Source: Helochares maculicollis (taxonomy: Eukaryota > Arthropoda > Insecta > Coleoptera > Hydrophilidae). From it: DNA of 64,000 bases. The notes under the pieces were generated by a model. The model was not told the DNA's origin, did not search any database, and was given only the letters and a program-made list of their open reading frames with translations. The position numbers were made by a program, and so were the translations under genes. Location of the stretch: assembly GCA_033557835.1 (NCBI GenBank), contig JAWQRO010000042.1:1-64000 (forward strand), written 5' to 3'. Positions 12,301 through 24,488 of this stretch are shown here, one piece after another; position 1 is the first letter of the stretch; every line of letters starts with the position of its first letter.

Positions 12301-15300
12301 TTGCGTAGAAAATGAGGTAATTTTACGATATGGGCCTCATAATGTAAGCTCGAATAGCTGTTTAAAATGAGAATAGGGCCCCTTTAAATTTTGCTCCAAA
12401 GCGTTTTTAATTCTCGTTTATTTATTTACACAAAGCTATATTACTTTCAATATTATTCGCCGCGAGTATCAAATATTTACCCAAGAGTCTACTATATATA
12501 GTATATAAAAGTACACGCGGTGGAAAAGACAATTTTCCGATTCCAAGAAGAATAGAAGGTTTTCAGCATTTTTCGTTATTACATTTTAAAATTTGCGATG
12601 CACGTTATATAGTGTCGCTCACCGACCGACTGACGACGTACATGAAACGAACATTCAATAAAGGGAACTTTCTAAAATTTAACTTTTCCTCTTCATTTTC
12701 TATTTCAGGTCTTGGAAATTCTAAGCTGAATTCATGATTTACCGAACTCATAAATTTTTTATTCAGCGCGCACAATACTACCTTAAAAGTTTAAAAGAGG
12801 GGCCGCGGCCGTGCAAAATTGCTTGCACGACGACTGTTGTCTCAACAATAAATCCAAGGGACTACAGACTCGTAAGGAAATTAAGTTTTTAGTTGTGAAG
12901 GGACAACAACGCGATACGCTTTATTGCTAAATGTATAAACATAGCTAGTTTATCGTTTTGAATTTGAAAGGAATTGCCGTTGTCTACCGAAATGTTGGTT
13001 TGTTAAATTTTAGTGGGGTCCAATTTTCATGTTGATTTCACTGATCAATCATCTAGTCAATATACGACAATTTTGGTTTGCATAAGCAGTGTTACGCCAT
13101 GAGTTTAGCATTAATGTTCAATCCATTCCACATATGAGCATATCTAGAGCTGTATAGACTCTTTAGAAAGTCCCAATTTGCGTCTGCTGATATCAATAAT
13201 AGCTATTGTACGATTTTTTCTTCGGGGCTATAATAGAAATATTTAAGGCGCACATAAATATCAAACAAAATGTTTTTGTGTTATTTGCATAATAAATAAA
13301 AATGAATTGATCTTCCAAACAATGGTTCACTATAAAGGTAGATCCTCTTTATAGCGAAAAGCAAAACTCGGAAAATAAAAGTAACATGCTTATACTCAAC
13401 ATACCTACGTTCAAACAGCAACAATGTAATCCTTAAATCCTATTTGTTTGTTGCACTTTAAAGCAGAATTACTTAACCAAGACCAGAGTTTGTGCGCTTT
13501 TGATCTCTAATCCAATCGATTTATTGTTTGCGTTGTGCTATGGTTGCAGGCAGTGGTAGGTAGTTGCTCCATAATCCGGAATTGCAAGCCGCGTGCATGA
13601 TATTATTCAAGAGAAAATTAATAGATCCAACACTGCACAATATCTGACAATTTAGGATCCTACATTTTCCAAATGGTGAATTTACTTGTTGTGAATTGAG
13701 GCATTATAAACATCAAATAGTGGGAGGGAACAATTGTGTCAGCCTGGTCTTGTAATATTTGTCACCGCAAACTGCAGCTTGGTGTGCTGCTACACTGCTG
13801 ATTTCCTAGGAATATTACACATCTACTGTTTTATCAGCTTTAAAGACATTACTCCGATGAATTATTATCCAAGTTTCTATCATTTCCTGGTTGGTTTATG
13901 GCTACTATTAAGTAATAAAACTATTATTGGAATTAATTGTATTTCTTGTAATATTTAGTTTGTTAAGTTGGTATGTGCTAGCTGTGAAGTTGTAGAGTAA
14001 AAACAACACTATATATTTTATTCGGGTGGATCATTTCTGCAATGTGAAACATACACTAACCTGAGTTCTTGGTATTCATTGAAACTATTAAGCTATTAAT
14101 ATGTCTTTAATAAACGAATAAAACAAAAGCAGAAACTCTACAAAGTTCCATAGAATCTCTAAAATTTTACGAGTTCCTGTATAGGACGCACTACTGAGGC
14201 GTCCGATATAGTTCTGGTACACTTATGGCTTTCTAACTCATACTTAATAGATATCGAAGGTTCTTAGTTTAACTGTTGTTTTCATATTATATTTTCATTA
14301 GAAATATATTCTAAAGCAGTTAGAACCAAAAAATAAGAAGGTTTTTATCTCAGTTATCTAATTTTATAAACATGAATTATTAGAATAATATAAAATGATC
14401 TATAAAAGATCTAAACAGATATGCAAAGTAATTTGTTGTTTGTTAAGTACTTTATTAGTAGTATATATTTTTTATTATTTGAAAATTTTGATAAACGACT
14501 TCAATGCCGATCAATTTTACACAGAATAGGCAGCATTATCTATTAATGAAACTTATATCTAACCCCGAAAAAAGTGTTTACTATCTAGAAGTATATTTTG
14601 CATGTGTTTATAATATTGAAAAAATAAGTGTTCAGAAATAATAGGCTGTCTATAATTCTATTTTACCCAAATTAAATAAGAAAGCACTAAATTTATTCGA
14701 TAAGACGAATGTTTACTTAAATGTACACTAGCCTGCATAATGAAATTAAAATAACAATATCAAACTTATTCAGTGATTATTAATTAGTACGTGACGCATT
14801 AAAAGGCATCATAAAACAGTACGGAAATAGAAAAAAAATAATATTTTACCATTTTCAATATAAAGTTTGGCCATATACCCTTTCATAAGATTAAGAAGAT
14901 GGATTGCTCCGTCTTAAAATAAAGTGGTCATTGTGTCAAGATAAAGTGAAACAAAATTCAATTGTTCTTTAATCCGCTATTTTCTATTCTATTAAGTTAC
15001 ATTTGCAGCTATATTGTGAGAAATGTTTGGAAAATATTAACTAATATTAAATTTATTGTCATTGATAAATATTATGGAAATAAAAAATTTGCATTGGGAA
15101 TAATAAACATATTTTTATTCGAAAAATGCATAGTTTATTTAATTTCGGCATACGTTAATCATAAATAACACTATATGTTTGGTTAATTTAACCTCTGTGG
15201 TCGTAATTTCTAAATCTATTATTTGCTTTTGGTCGAGTAGACCTTTCTTTAATTTTATTTTGCTTACTATAAAACGATGGTTCTTTTCGTATTTCATCTT

Positions 15301-18300
15301 TTGCAGGTTTATATGATTGACATGTTAGCAAAAATGGAATTCTTTGAATAAAAGAAAATCACATTCATAACTCAGTAACTTAAATAATCGTAAATAACAA
15401 ATGGAATACATTACATTGAACGCATTTACGAAAAACCAAGTAAACATATGATGCTTTGCTTGACTTTCACGTGGAAATGTATTGCGTTATTATTTTTTAA
15501 AATTTCTATTCCTCTCCAAAGAAGTGCTTAATTAGTGCATCTTTTATAAGTTCAGTTGTTTTAAGAGTAGACAATTTTTTTGAAATACTAATAAAATCCG
15601 TTTGTGTGCTACCTATGAAGTAACGATGTGCACCAGTTGTTCTTAAGAATATCTCGATTACTAATTAGGAACAAAAATTCAAACGAGAACTTATTGGGAT
15701 CTTAATAATGATAAGTTTCTTGATGCTATTAATTATTATAAACTATTGTATCAAATATTGGTCATACATATGCATCATTATTTACCATAATGTTTTATAA
15801 GCAAGCAAACTTTAGGTATTACGCCCTTATATATTTTTGCCCAACTAAATTAGCATTTATTCTCACAATGTCAATATTATGAGCAACAAATAAGTGACAA
15901 TAAATTTAATAAAGTATAGTGAAAAATGGACACGATGTCTTAGCAACTTTAATAAACAAATCATGATTAACTAAAGATGCACGTATATACATTTTATAGG
16001 AGAAGAATTTTCATTTCCTATATTTATAACTGTATTTGCAACCTTGTCAAATTCGTTACCATAATAATTAGATACTTTTTTTTTATTTGTTTGTTAGGAA
16101 GATAAATCGTACTATCTCTAGCAAACAAAAACAATCCGGCATACGTATGGACTTTATTTAATGCATGATGCCTATTCTAACTTAATTATATATCAAGTAT
16201 GTATAAAGAATTTTGATTCCTTTTTTAAATAGCTTAGCAGAAGAATATCCAATATGTCGAACTCTGAAATCAATTATCAAAGTAAGTTATTTTAAGGCTT
16301 CCACATTTTTCATCAACAAACATTGCTTATTGATAATGTGATTTATCTTTATAGAATTTTTACTTATTACATGTTTAATCTAGATTTCGTTTTGGCAAGT
16401 ATAATACTTGCATCATTCGTCTTTCCAACACGAGGTTCTTTGTTGTATAAATTTCGTGATTTTTGGTTTTAAAAGAACTTTTCTATTTCACCAACTCCTG
16501 TTGCCTGTTAGAGTTAGGTGTTCTCGTCATGCTTGTTTAGTATAATCAGAAATATATAATTAAAGTAAGTTTTCGCCACTTTTACGTCGTGTCATTCTAC
16601 GTGTAAATTAGTATTCCCCTTGTCTTTCGACATTAGCTTACTTTTGCTTGAAAGCGCTGCACGCCAACAAATTAATTATTTATTTGTCCAAAGTGACAGA
16701 AAATCCAAAAAATATTAAAATAAGTGTGTGCCTATGTATCACGTACTTCATATATTACGAGCTAACCGCATAAATACCAGCAAAAGCTTCCATTAGACCA
16801 CCTCTATATTAATGTAAACTCTAAAATACCTCAAGCGAAAATTGTAATGCATTTAAATTATTTACTGAAAATAATGCTTTCTCTCTACGCTCAAAATTAT
16901 GCGCCCGAACAGGCCGCAAAACCAAAATATTGTACTGATTAATTCATTAGACGAAATTAGGTGGATGATTTAACTAGAATATAATTTACTTGGGCTGTAG
17001 ATTACAGCATAATGGCCGACATATTTAGTTAGGCAATTGTTATTAATCGTCATCACATGCTAGATTAATTGCCAGGGCGCAAGGTAGTAAATTACGAATG
17101 CGTATGTACTGATAAATCCACAGCCTGAGCCTACGCAGTAATGCATTACTTTACAGAGAAGATGCATTAAGTGGAAGTAGAGAAAAGGGGTTGTCTCGAG
17201 GAAGAACATCTACCTAACGCTTCCTCGGGAACTGATACATCAACTAAATTACTTATTTAATATCTAGAGTACTTTTGTGAAATTTATCTTATCGCCGCTT
17301 GGAATTGATTATCAGACAGAACAATTATCATTATATATGGAGCGACAGCAACTTGGAGCCTGAAGATAGGTGAGTTCAATTACGGGAATTGCTTTAACTA
17401 TTAATTAATATTGCCAAGATTCTCTTTTCCTGGAGCTAGTAATTGGACTCAATATAGCTGAAAAGAGGCGGATATACTGAGCAAATAAAGTTATTATATA
17501 GGACCTGGGAGCTAAAACCATTTACTATATATTATACTGCTGAGTCCTATGATGCCCCACTTGATCTTTTTGACTTCTTGCTCAAGCTCTTGTATTCTAA
17601 TTTGGCTTGAGAGTGATCTGCAATTGTTAGTTAAGAATTTTAATCGGTAGCATTTTTGCCTCCGCGGATTCCTAGCATTCTCTGCCGTCATGAAAGGATC
17701 TCGGTTGCTACCATTTCCAGTTCAGAACAATGTGCGTTGGGGGAATACAGATTTTACCCTTGTACAAGGTACCGATAGGATGTATACTGACTGATTTTTC
17801 TAACTGCGTTTCTAAAGTGATGAAAATAAGGCTTGAATGTGCTTTTAACGAGTTATGTACTTTTGCCGCTTTTTGAAAATGTAATTAGAAAGTAGTGATT
17901 AATGATTTTGCATATAATTTATAAAGCTTGGTCAGTAGGAACGCTATATGCAGACACTCCTTTAAAATTAATCAAACACGTACTATTTCGTTTAGCGCTA
18001 ATTTAACTCAAGGGATGTAAAGGGATGGTTTTAAAGGAACCAATATTTTACAAAATGTTGCTCCTACAAGACACAAAATTGAGATGTTAATTTTTCACCT
18101 AACGTAATGCACTGTAGCTAACCATCTTTTCATCCCTCGTCAATTTAAGGAAAAAGAGGGAAGGGTTCTTAAAATATAATATTAATGATGATCCGTAAAT
18201 ATTTACACTAGTTTAATTTAATATAAAGATCGTGATGCCTCATATCTGTCCGTTTATCCAATTTTAAATATGTTGAAATCGTTCATATAAGTTTTTTTCT

Positions 18301-20072
18301 AATTTCTAAAGTCCCATTATGTAATGTTTTATAATTTCGTCTTTATAAGTAATTTTTTAAGAATGTTAGTACTGAATCTGTTAAAAAACTATGCTCAAAA
18401 TTGCTGCATTTACTGGTTAATTCGTCAAGCTGCTTCTTAATATTGTCAATAGACTGTATCTCTTACCCATGGGTTTCTAGTAATTGATATTAATTTTGTC
18501 TAAATGGAATAGAAATGTTATATTTTCGATTATGTTTTTTAAAGTCTCTTGTTTTTCTGCCCAAGCAATTTTCTAGTTCATTATTGACCTATGATTGAGA
18601 TTCTTTTTGAAATTTAATGAAAAGGATTTTCATAAATTAACCATATAATCATCTGACAATGTAATGAATTTTGCAGTAGCTATGTTTGCTTTGGCACAAC
18701 TATTAATAAGTTTACGTAGAAAAAGTTTATTTAAGAGGTCCATTTATAGGCAATGCATAGCTTTAAAATAATAGCTGAAAAACGTGCCGTTATGTTTTCA
18801 CCTTGATAGAGTCTTCTGAAAGTGAAGATTATATTGTAGGCAAATTTAAAAATGATTACCATCTTAAAAGAAAGTTTAATTAATTTCTTAATTATCCTTG
18901 TGCAAAAAAATTTTACTCAAATGAAGTACTCAACTAAATCAACTTTTAGTATGATTTAAAGACCAGAAGTTCACCAATCTAACAGAAAAAAACATCCATG
19001 AGTTTTTTATAGAGACATTGAAAAAGTGACAAATATTTAGTTGATAAGTTGCTAAAAATTGCTGAAAATGATGGACTAGCATTAATTATGCATTTAAAAA
19101 AAATGCACATATAATTTCATTAATGAAAACCGCGATACATAAGCAAAACGTTAATATTATTTTCATTCTCGAAAACAAATGTCTATTGGAAAATACGATT
19201 CATAAATGATTGAAGAAGTAATTTTGCAAAAATGCTGATGTTTGAATACTAATTGATGCTATAAAGTGTAAAAAAATACCTGATATGTTTAAGAAAATAG
19301 CACTTTCTTTGAAAATAAGAAAATGTGTAGCTTGCCCTTTTGGAAGCATTTAAATCAGGAAAGCCGAAGGAATAGAAATTTTGATAATATAAACAATAAT
19401 GCTTTTGAAATCCATCATATCATATCTTTAAAGTGGAGATGCAGTAATAGAACAAACTAATTACCTTTTAATATTAATACTTCCGTAGTATATGAACGAC
19501 TACATCAAAATACAAAACAATTGGACTTCACGGGCGGGGTCTCACTCATAAATTTGAGCAGAAAGAAAGTGTTCATCTTTCATAATCTTCCCATATTGTC
19601 AATGTTTACCTCAAATATTCAAGACAGTCTTAAATAATTTTGAAATAATTATATAATAAAAAACAATGTCTAAAAATATCATTGACATGTTTTTCGAGGG
19701 TTAAACAAGTCGGTGCGTTATTAACAATAATATGACGGATACAAGTTTAATTATTTCATAGCAAATAATAGTAATTGACTTATTAAGTAAATTCTAATAT
19801 TAACCAAGCGAAGCTGTGGGTAACTGCTAGTTTTGTAATAAAATCGCTGCTTCAGTTTTGTTAAAATGCAATTTCTAATTAAATATTGCTTTGATGGATC
19901 TCGACTTTGAAACAGACCCATTAATTTAAAGGATTTTAACACTCCGCGAAGCAATAGTATTGTCTATAGTCTTATATCTATTTTTATGGGACAAACTGAT
20001 TACCGAATATGATTTTTCCAGTTTATGTAAATCACTATTTCCAAAGCCCAAAGGCAAAATTTTCAGAAATGC
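9301..20072. other. Long noncoding region, possible regulatory islands
   Basis: About 10.8 kb without a supportable gene. Most is AT-rich and low in complexity. Three islands differ from it. At 11440-11700 there is a CACGTG box at about 11505 and a more GC-rich run. At 12600-12900 a pyrimidine tract ending in TTTCAG (about 12690-12708) is followed by the GC-rich AGAGGGGCCGCGGCCG and a GTGCAA/TTGCAC inverted pair. At 17020-17420 there are several ATTA/TAAT homeodomain-type cores in balanced-composition sequence. These are candidates for enhancers or untranslated exons. Short open frames near 10532, 13734 and 14962 (plus) and 19751 (minus) have no family resemblance. Confidence 0.4.
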
Positions 20073-20078
20073 TTTATT
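20073..20078 (-). terminator. Polyadenylation signal AATAAA for the downstream IDH-like gene
   Basis: On the minus strand AATAAA lies about 10 nt after the TAG stop of the IDH-like gene at 20089-21156. This is an unusually tight but plausible 3' end, implying a very short 3' untranslated region. Confidence 0.55.
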
Positions 20079-20088
20079 TTAATTACGA

Positions 20089-21156
20089 CTAGAAATGCAA
20101 TAATTTCTGTTTGTGCTTAATTATATAGTTAACTATATTATTTGTAATATCTGTGGTAGAATTCTTCCCTCCTATATCGGGCGTCCTGATTTTTTTGTTC
20201 AGAATTGTATCATTTATAGCATCTTGCAATAATTTAGCATGCTGTGTAAAACCCAGGTACTCCATGAGGTCCTTAGATGAGTTCACCATACACAAAGGGT
20301 TTGCCAGATTTTTGCCAACAATATCTTTGGCCACTGGATGTGCCGCTGCTTCAAAAACTACGGTCGACTCTCCAATGTTAACTCCAGGAGTAAATCCCTG
20401 ACCTCCTACTAACCCCATAAGAATATTACGAATCATTGCTCCATATAAATTTGTGGTGACTATAACATCAAATTGATAAGGATTTCGAACCATTTGCATG
20501 CAAGCATTGTCTACAATCATATCGGTTTGCTGTATATCGGTATACTTTTTGCCTAATCGCCTAGCGCAATCCAAAAAGAGACCATCAGTCATTTTCATGA
20601 TATTGGCTTTATGCACTGCAGTTACTTTTTTTCTTTTATTCCACCTAGCGTATTGGAAAGCATAATCAATTACTCCCATCGCCAAATCCCGAGTCATCAC
20701 TTTTAAATAAGTCACTACTCCTTTAGCGGGTGAATGTTCTTTCATCGTGAATTCACCAAGGCTGTTTTGCCTAATAACAACAACATCTACATCTTTGTAT
20801 CTAGCTGGAATGGTGGGTATTGATTTTATATGAGTGACATTTTGCTCCAATTTCAAGAGATGCCACAAAACTACGTCGAAATACATAGTGTCGTGATATC
20901 CTATAGTACCGGTTATAGCAACAGTATTACGTTGAATAGCGCTACTAATGAAATTTAATTCATCTTGTTCGTTATTCGAATTTTGCACATTTATTTCTTG
21001 GAAGTCGATAGGTACTCCAATTTCGGCAAATATTGCTTTAACGCACGCCATCAATTCCGGACCAATGCCAATTCCAGGCAACATAGTAACTACGTATTTA
21101 CCTCCGTATGTGGGTGGTGGAGGGGGAAATTTGGTGAAAACTTTTCTGATTGACAT
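20089..21156 (-). CDS. IDH3-gamma-like subunit, copy 1 (NAD-isocitrate dehydrogenase family)
   Basis: An intact intronless frame of 355 codons, close to the length of mature IDH3 subunits. IDH3 is the mitochondrial, heteromeric NAD-dependent isocitrate dehydrogenase of the TCA cycle, and gamma subunits are regulatory. Recognisable parts are TYGGKYVVTMLPG (residues 16-28), HKANI with the conserved Lys183, DNACMQ with Asp216, NLYG (236-239), FEAAAHP and TPDIGG near the C-terminus. The segment after the NAD motif (THIKSIPTIP) resembles gamma rather than alpha subunits. Key family residues are changed: PGDGIGPE reads PGIGIGPE, and R-E-N-T-E-G-E-Y reads R-Q-N-S-L-G-E-F (129-136). The subunit is therefore probably not an ordinary catalyst. 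The ATG at 21156 is the only start, because a stop lies 30 nt upstream. The leader MSIRKVFTKF is basic but short for a mitochondrial presequence. A close paralog lies 3.3 kb to the right. Family assignment is firm; subunit role is inferred. Confidence 0.92.
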   Translation of the reverse strand: MSIRKVFTKFPPPPPTYGGKYVVTMLPGIGIGPELMACVKAIFAEIGVPIDFQEINVQNSNNEQDELNFISSAIQRNTVAITGTIGYHDTMYFDVVLWHLLKLEQNVTHIKSIPTIPARYKDVDVVVIRQNSLGEFTMKEHSPAKGVVTYLKVMTRDLAMGVIDYAFQYARWNKRKKVTAVHKANIMKMTDGLFLDCARRLGKKYTDIQQTDMIVDNACMQMVRNPYQFDVIVTTNLYGAMIRNILMGLVGGQGFTPGVNIGESTVVFEAAAHPVAKDIVGKNLANPLCMVNSSKDLMEYLGFTQHAKLLQDAINDTILNKKIRTPDIGGKNSTTDITNNIVNYIIKHKQKLLHF

Positions 21157-22089
21157 AGAAGTTAAATATGGTGCATATACCCTTCGTCACATAATACTAT
21201 TGTCAAAAATACGCATGTCAAAGTATGTTCTGATGTTTTCCAATTAATTGGTGATCTTGACTTAACTTTCCCATAGTAGTTAAGTCGATATAATTGTACA
21301 TTGTTTTTTTTAATACCTTGAGGTACTTAGTGATGATTACATCCACAATCTCTAACTCTGTGTTTCTTCCATAGCGTAGCGAAATAATATATTTTTTCAG
21401 GGTAATCAGAGATAGCTCAACGATTCTTCGAAGTAAAACTAATTCGTTTAAAAATTAAAGCAAATCAAATTCTGTCAAAGTTTATTCAAGAAAATTTTTC
21501 TCTATTTTGCGGTGATTAATATATAAAATGATTATTTAGCAAAAGAACTGAATTTTTGCATATTGGATTTTCAAGCTTAATTACTAGCAAGAGAAAATGT
21601 ATATTGTATTTTTCCTGCATACGCGTTATGTATATAGCAACAGTACAGCTGGATTTTTACAACTGCATAATAAAATTCGCAATCATTTTATATTTGCATA
21701 CCTTATTAAAGGTGACTTTCATCAGTTTAACTTCAGTCTGTTACTAAAACTTGCTCACTGAACCATTTTCTCTGAAGGCGAAACATATTAACAATTCGGG
21801 GCTCTTTTCTTGAAAATAATTAAGAACATTTACTTAAATGCACGGTTGTAGTACTTAAATATGTTTAAATACAAAAGATTTATTCATATATGTCATTAGT
21901 TAAATTTGTACTCTTCATTTCTAGTGACATGTTGACTTTTTATTGTCAACTTCTCTTGCCTGAGCGTGCTTTTATACACATTTCATCATTCTAGTATGAC
22001 GCTCTGATTTTTTGTTGTATTTCCCATGTACCAGTCGTTGAAGTCCAGAAGCTTTCATTATAGAGTGGGACTTCGTTGTTGAATGCATC
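21157..22089. other. Upstream flank of IDH-like copy 1, noncoding
   Basis: This should contain the promoter of IDH-like copy 1 (minus strand). No TATA box or initiator can be picked out with confidence. The first bases still resemble the leader-coding region of the paralog (a TATTTA block about 10 nt upstream of the ATG), but an ATG pair present in the paralog has become GCA CCA here. The remainder is AT-rich with no gene. Confidence 0.45.
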
Positions 22090-22213
22090 GAATTTACTAA
22101 CTGGGCGTCAAAGTAGAGCAGGTTATTATTATTACTATTAGCTTATAGTTAATACTATAAACTAATAGTAATAATAATAGCCTGCTCTACTTTCACGCCC
22201 AGTTAGTAAATTC
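22090..22213. repeat. 124-nt near-perfect palindrome (60-nt arms)
   Basis: The left arm starts GAATTTACTAACTGGGCGTC and the right arm ends GCCCAGTTAGTAAATTC. The two 60-nt arms pair with only about three mismatches (near the TTATT/ATAGCC, CGTCAAAG/CTTTCACG and AGCTTATAG/CTATAAACT junctions) around a TAAT loop. RNA from either strand would form one long hairpin. It lies between the two IDH-like paralogs, about 100 nt left of a mariner relic. It could be a foldback transposable element, a hairpin-RNA (endo-siRNA) or microRNA precursor, or a recent snap-back duplication. No matching target-site duplication is visible. Confidence 0.93.
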
Positions 22214-22289
22214 TGTCTAATGACAGAAATACAATAGGTGAAATAAAAAATGTTGAGAGTTTATCGTTGGATGGCTTCAGTGTTACTTA

Positions 22290-22885
22290 AAGGCAACATA
22301 AGATTTAAAAAAAGTTCTATGGCAGGTTCGTGATTCCGAATCAACTGAATTGAAGATTATCCAGAAAACCCTTTGCAAGTATTAACATAAGACTGGTCTC
22401 GAGAAGAAGGTGCGACATGAATTTACGCAAAAGTACTATTTGTAACAAAATGATGCCTGCGATTCTTTGCACAAGTGTAACGAAATCGAACCACTTTTGA
22501 AGCGGATCACATATGAGAACAACAGGTGAAAAATATTGGAAAGAATTCTTCCAATACAAGCGGCTACCTTCAAAGCAAGCACTCCATTCCGACCTACATT
22601 TTCAACAACTGACCAAGTTGACTCAGGCGATCAACGAGAAGTGTCCAGAGTTGGTCAATAGGAAAGGTATTCTGTTCCATCATGAAAACTACAGTCCGGT
22701 CAAAACGATAATCACTTTTTCAGGGGCTTGCAAAATTTTCTCGATGGTAAAAAATCTCACTTCAAGAGAGAACTGGTCCAGATGTTACCAATGGGTATGA
22801 GGACTTCTTCACCTGCGGAATTTTTAGATTGCCTTCAATATGCATAAAATGTATCGAACAAACTGACGCAAAATTGGTTAATCCA
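22290..22885 (+). mobile_element. Mariner transposase relic, third lineage
   Basis: In shifting plus-strand frames this reads as a mariner transposase from the linker to the C-terminus. KVRHEFTQK and CNEIEPLLKRI near 22410-22510 are followed by LPSKQALHSDLHFQQLTKL and NEKCPELVNRKGILFHHENY near 22560-22690. LQNFLDGKK (about 22730) and a tail like FFTCGIFRLP (about 22800-22830) come next. The first catalytic block (TGDEKW) is missing between KRI and TYENN, and the second catalytic Asp has become Glu (HHEN for HHDN). The third, PYSPD..PSDYHLF, is deleted. At least three frameshifts are present. It is a dead internal fragment. Terminal repeats were not found. Confidence 0.85.
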
Positions 22886-23489
22886 AAAATTTAAGTCTAA
22901 CTTGATTAATTTCACCGTTAAAATAATGAGAAGGAACATTCAGCTAATATGCATTCTTAGAGTGGACAATTTTAAATTTTTTTCAAGGCTAGCTTAAATT
23001 TTGTCAGAATACAAATTGCATAACTGTCGCACAATCTCTGCGAATCAAATGAAAGCATACTACAGTAAAGTACAATAAACTGGATGCGACGTCAAGTTTA
23101 TTGCGAGTGTGTAAAAAATCAAAGATACAAACTTACTTATAGTAAATTTTATAGTTCTTAGAGGACACACGGTTAAAATTAAACATACAGCACTTTTACT
23201 GATGCGAAGAAATTGACGTTAAGTATAGATTACTTTGAAATGGTTTTTAAAGCGTATCCAAAATCAAAACTTGATAGCTCTATTTTCCGAACTAGCTTAT
23301 TTAAAAAATGTTTAAAATATTTAAAGATCCTAACTTCAACTACAGAAAACTTAATCGAGAAGACCAAATCAAATATTGAAATCAGACTTTCTAGTTGAAG
23401 CAATATATGAGAATAAATCAACTATTATCCGCAATGTGATTAAAAATTTAATTGTAATACAAATAGAAAATGCACATGTACATTATTTT

Positions 23490-24060
23490 TTGTGCATATT
23501 CTAATTGATTCTCAATGAATTTGGCCCATCGTTTCACAAGCGTTTCCATATCCTCATAGAAATTCACTCATTAATGCGTCTATGAGTGTACCAAACGAGT
23601 GGAAGTCCATTGGGACAAGGTTAAGACTTTGAGGTGCCTCATCCCTGATACAGTTTCAGTACTACACCTTGTGCGTCCCAAAAAACTGTAAGCACCAGTT
23701 TCTCTGCGGACGGTTGGCTTTTAAACAGTTTCTTGTAGGACAAACTTGGATGTTTAAATTCCATACTCTGCCGTTTACTCTCCAGCTCAAAATGATGCAT
23801 GCTTCATTACTAGTGACGATTCTATTTAAGAATATGTCAAGTACACTACCATAGCGATCTAAATGTTTTTGCAAATGACCAAGCGCTGCTACTTATACAA
23901 TTGTATGAGTTGTTTTAGTACCCATCTTGCATAGAAATTTTAAGCCCAAGCCTGTTGTACATTAAAACGTAGACAAAACTGACTAATTTGTTGACAACGT
24001 GCTACTATTTTCAATTGATTTGCAGATACTCCGTTCAGCCAACACAAGTTTCCCATAGTT
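23490..24060 (-). mobile_element. Mariner transposase relic, fourth lineage, internally deleted
   Basis: On the minus strand, ARWVLKQL (about 23910-23935) precedes HLDRYG and then FLNRIVTSNEACI (about 23790-23830). TSNE occupies the place of the first catalytic TGDE. A lysine-poor but recognisable central block ends in LQFFGTHKV near 23670. The frame then jumps to NLVPMDFHSFGTLIDAL (about 23560-23620), the block around the third Asp. The section with the second Asp (HDNA) is deleted. The motif wording resembles the mariner group often annotated as SETMAR-like in insects. It lies just downstream (3' side) of IDH-like copy 2. Confidence 0.75.
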
Positions 24061-24488
24061 CACTGTACTGAATTTAGGCTCCTGGTACATCTTCTGACAA
24101 CAAAAAAGGGATCATTAAACGTTGCTCTTCTTTCGTTCAAATACAGAACGGAACAGCAATGGTTAACGGCACGATACTGACAATGTAGCTAATCTAGCAG
24201 AATTTAACTTATGCATGCACATCAACAATTAAGTCGCTGATGCGTCATTTACGTTTCACAAAAGTACTACCAACATAAAGAAAAACTGAGGATAGTAGTT
24301 GACTTATCCCCGTATGTAAAATATCACAGGAATCAAGAGTGTGGGAAGAACTATTCGGAGTCGTGGTCAATAAATAATCTTTTCCTAAATTCCTTTGTTG
24401 TCAGATTAACTGTATTTCTTGATTAAATTGGCTGCGTCATTCTCAATTTTTTACATGGTAAAAATACTAACTTTAAATGTAATGAAAT
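24061..24488. other. Noncoding 3' flank of IDH-like copy 2
   Basis: Contains the presumed 3' untranslated region of IDH-like copy 2 (minus). No clear minus-strand AATAAA is found within 150 nt of its TGA stop. The left part may hold further decayed mariner N-terminal sequence that I cannot read reliably. Confidence 0.4.
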
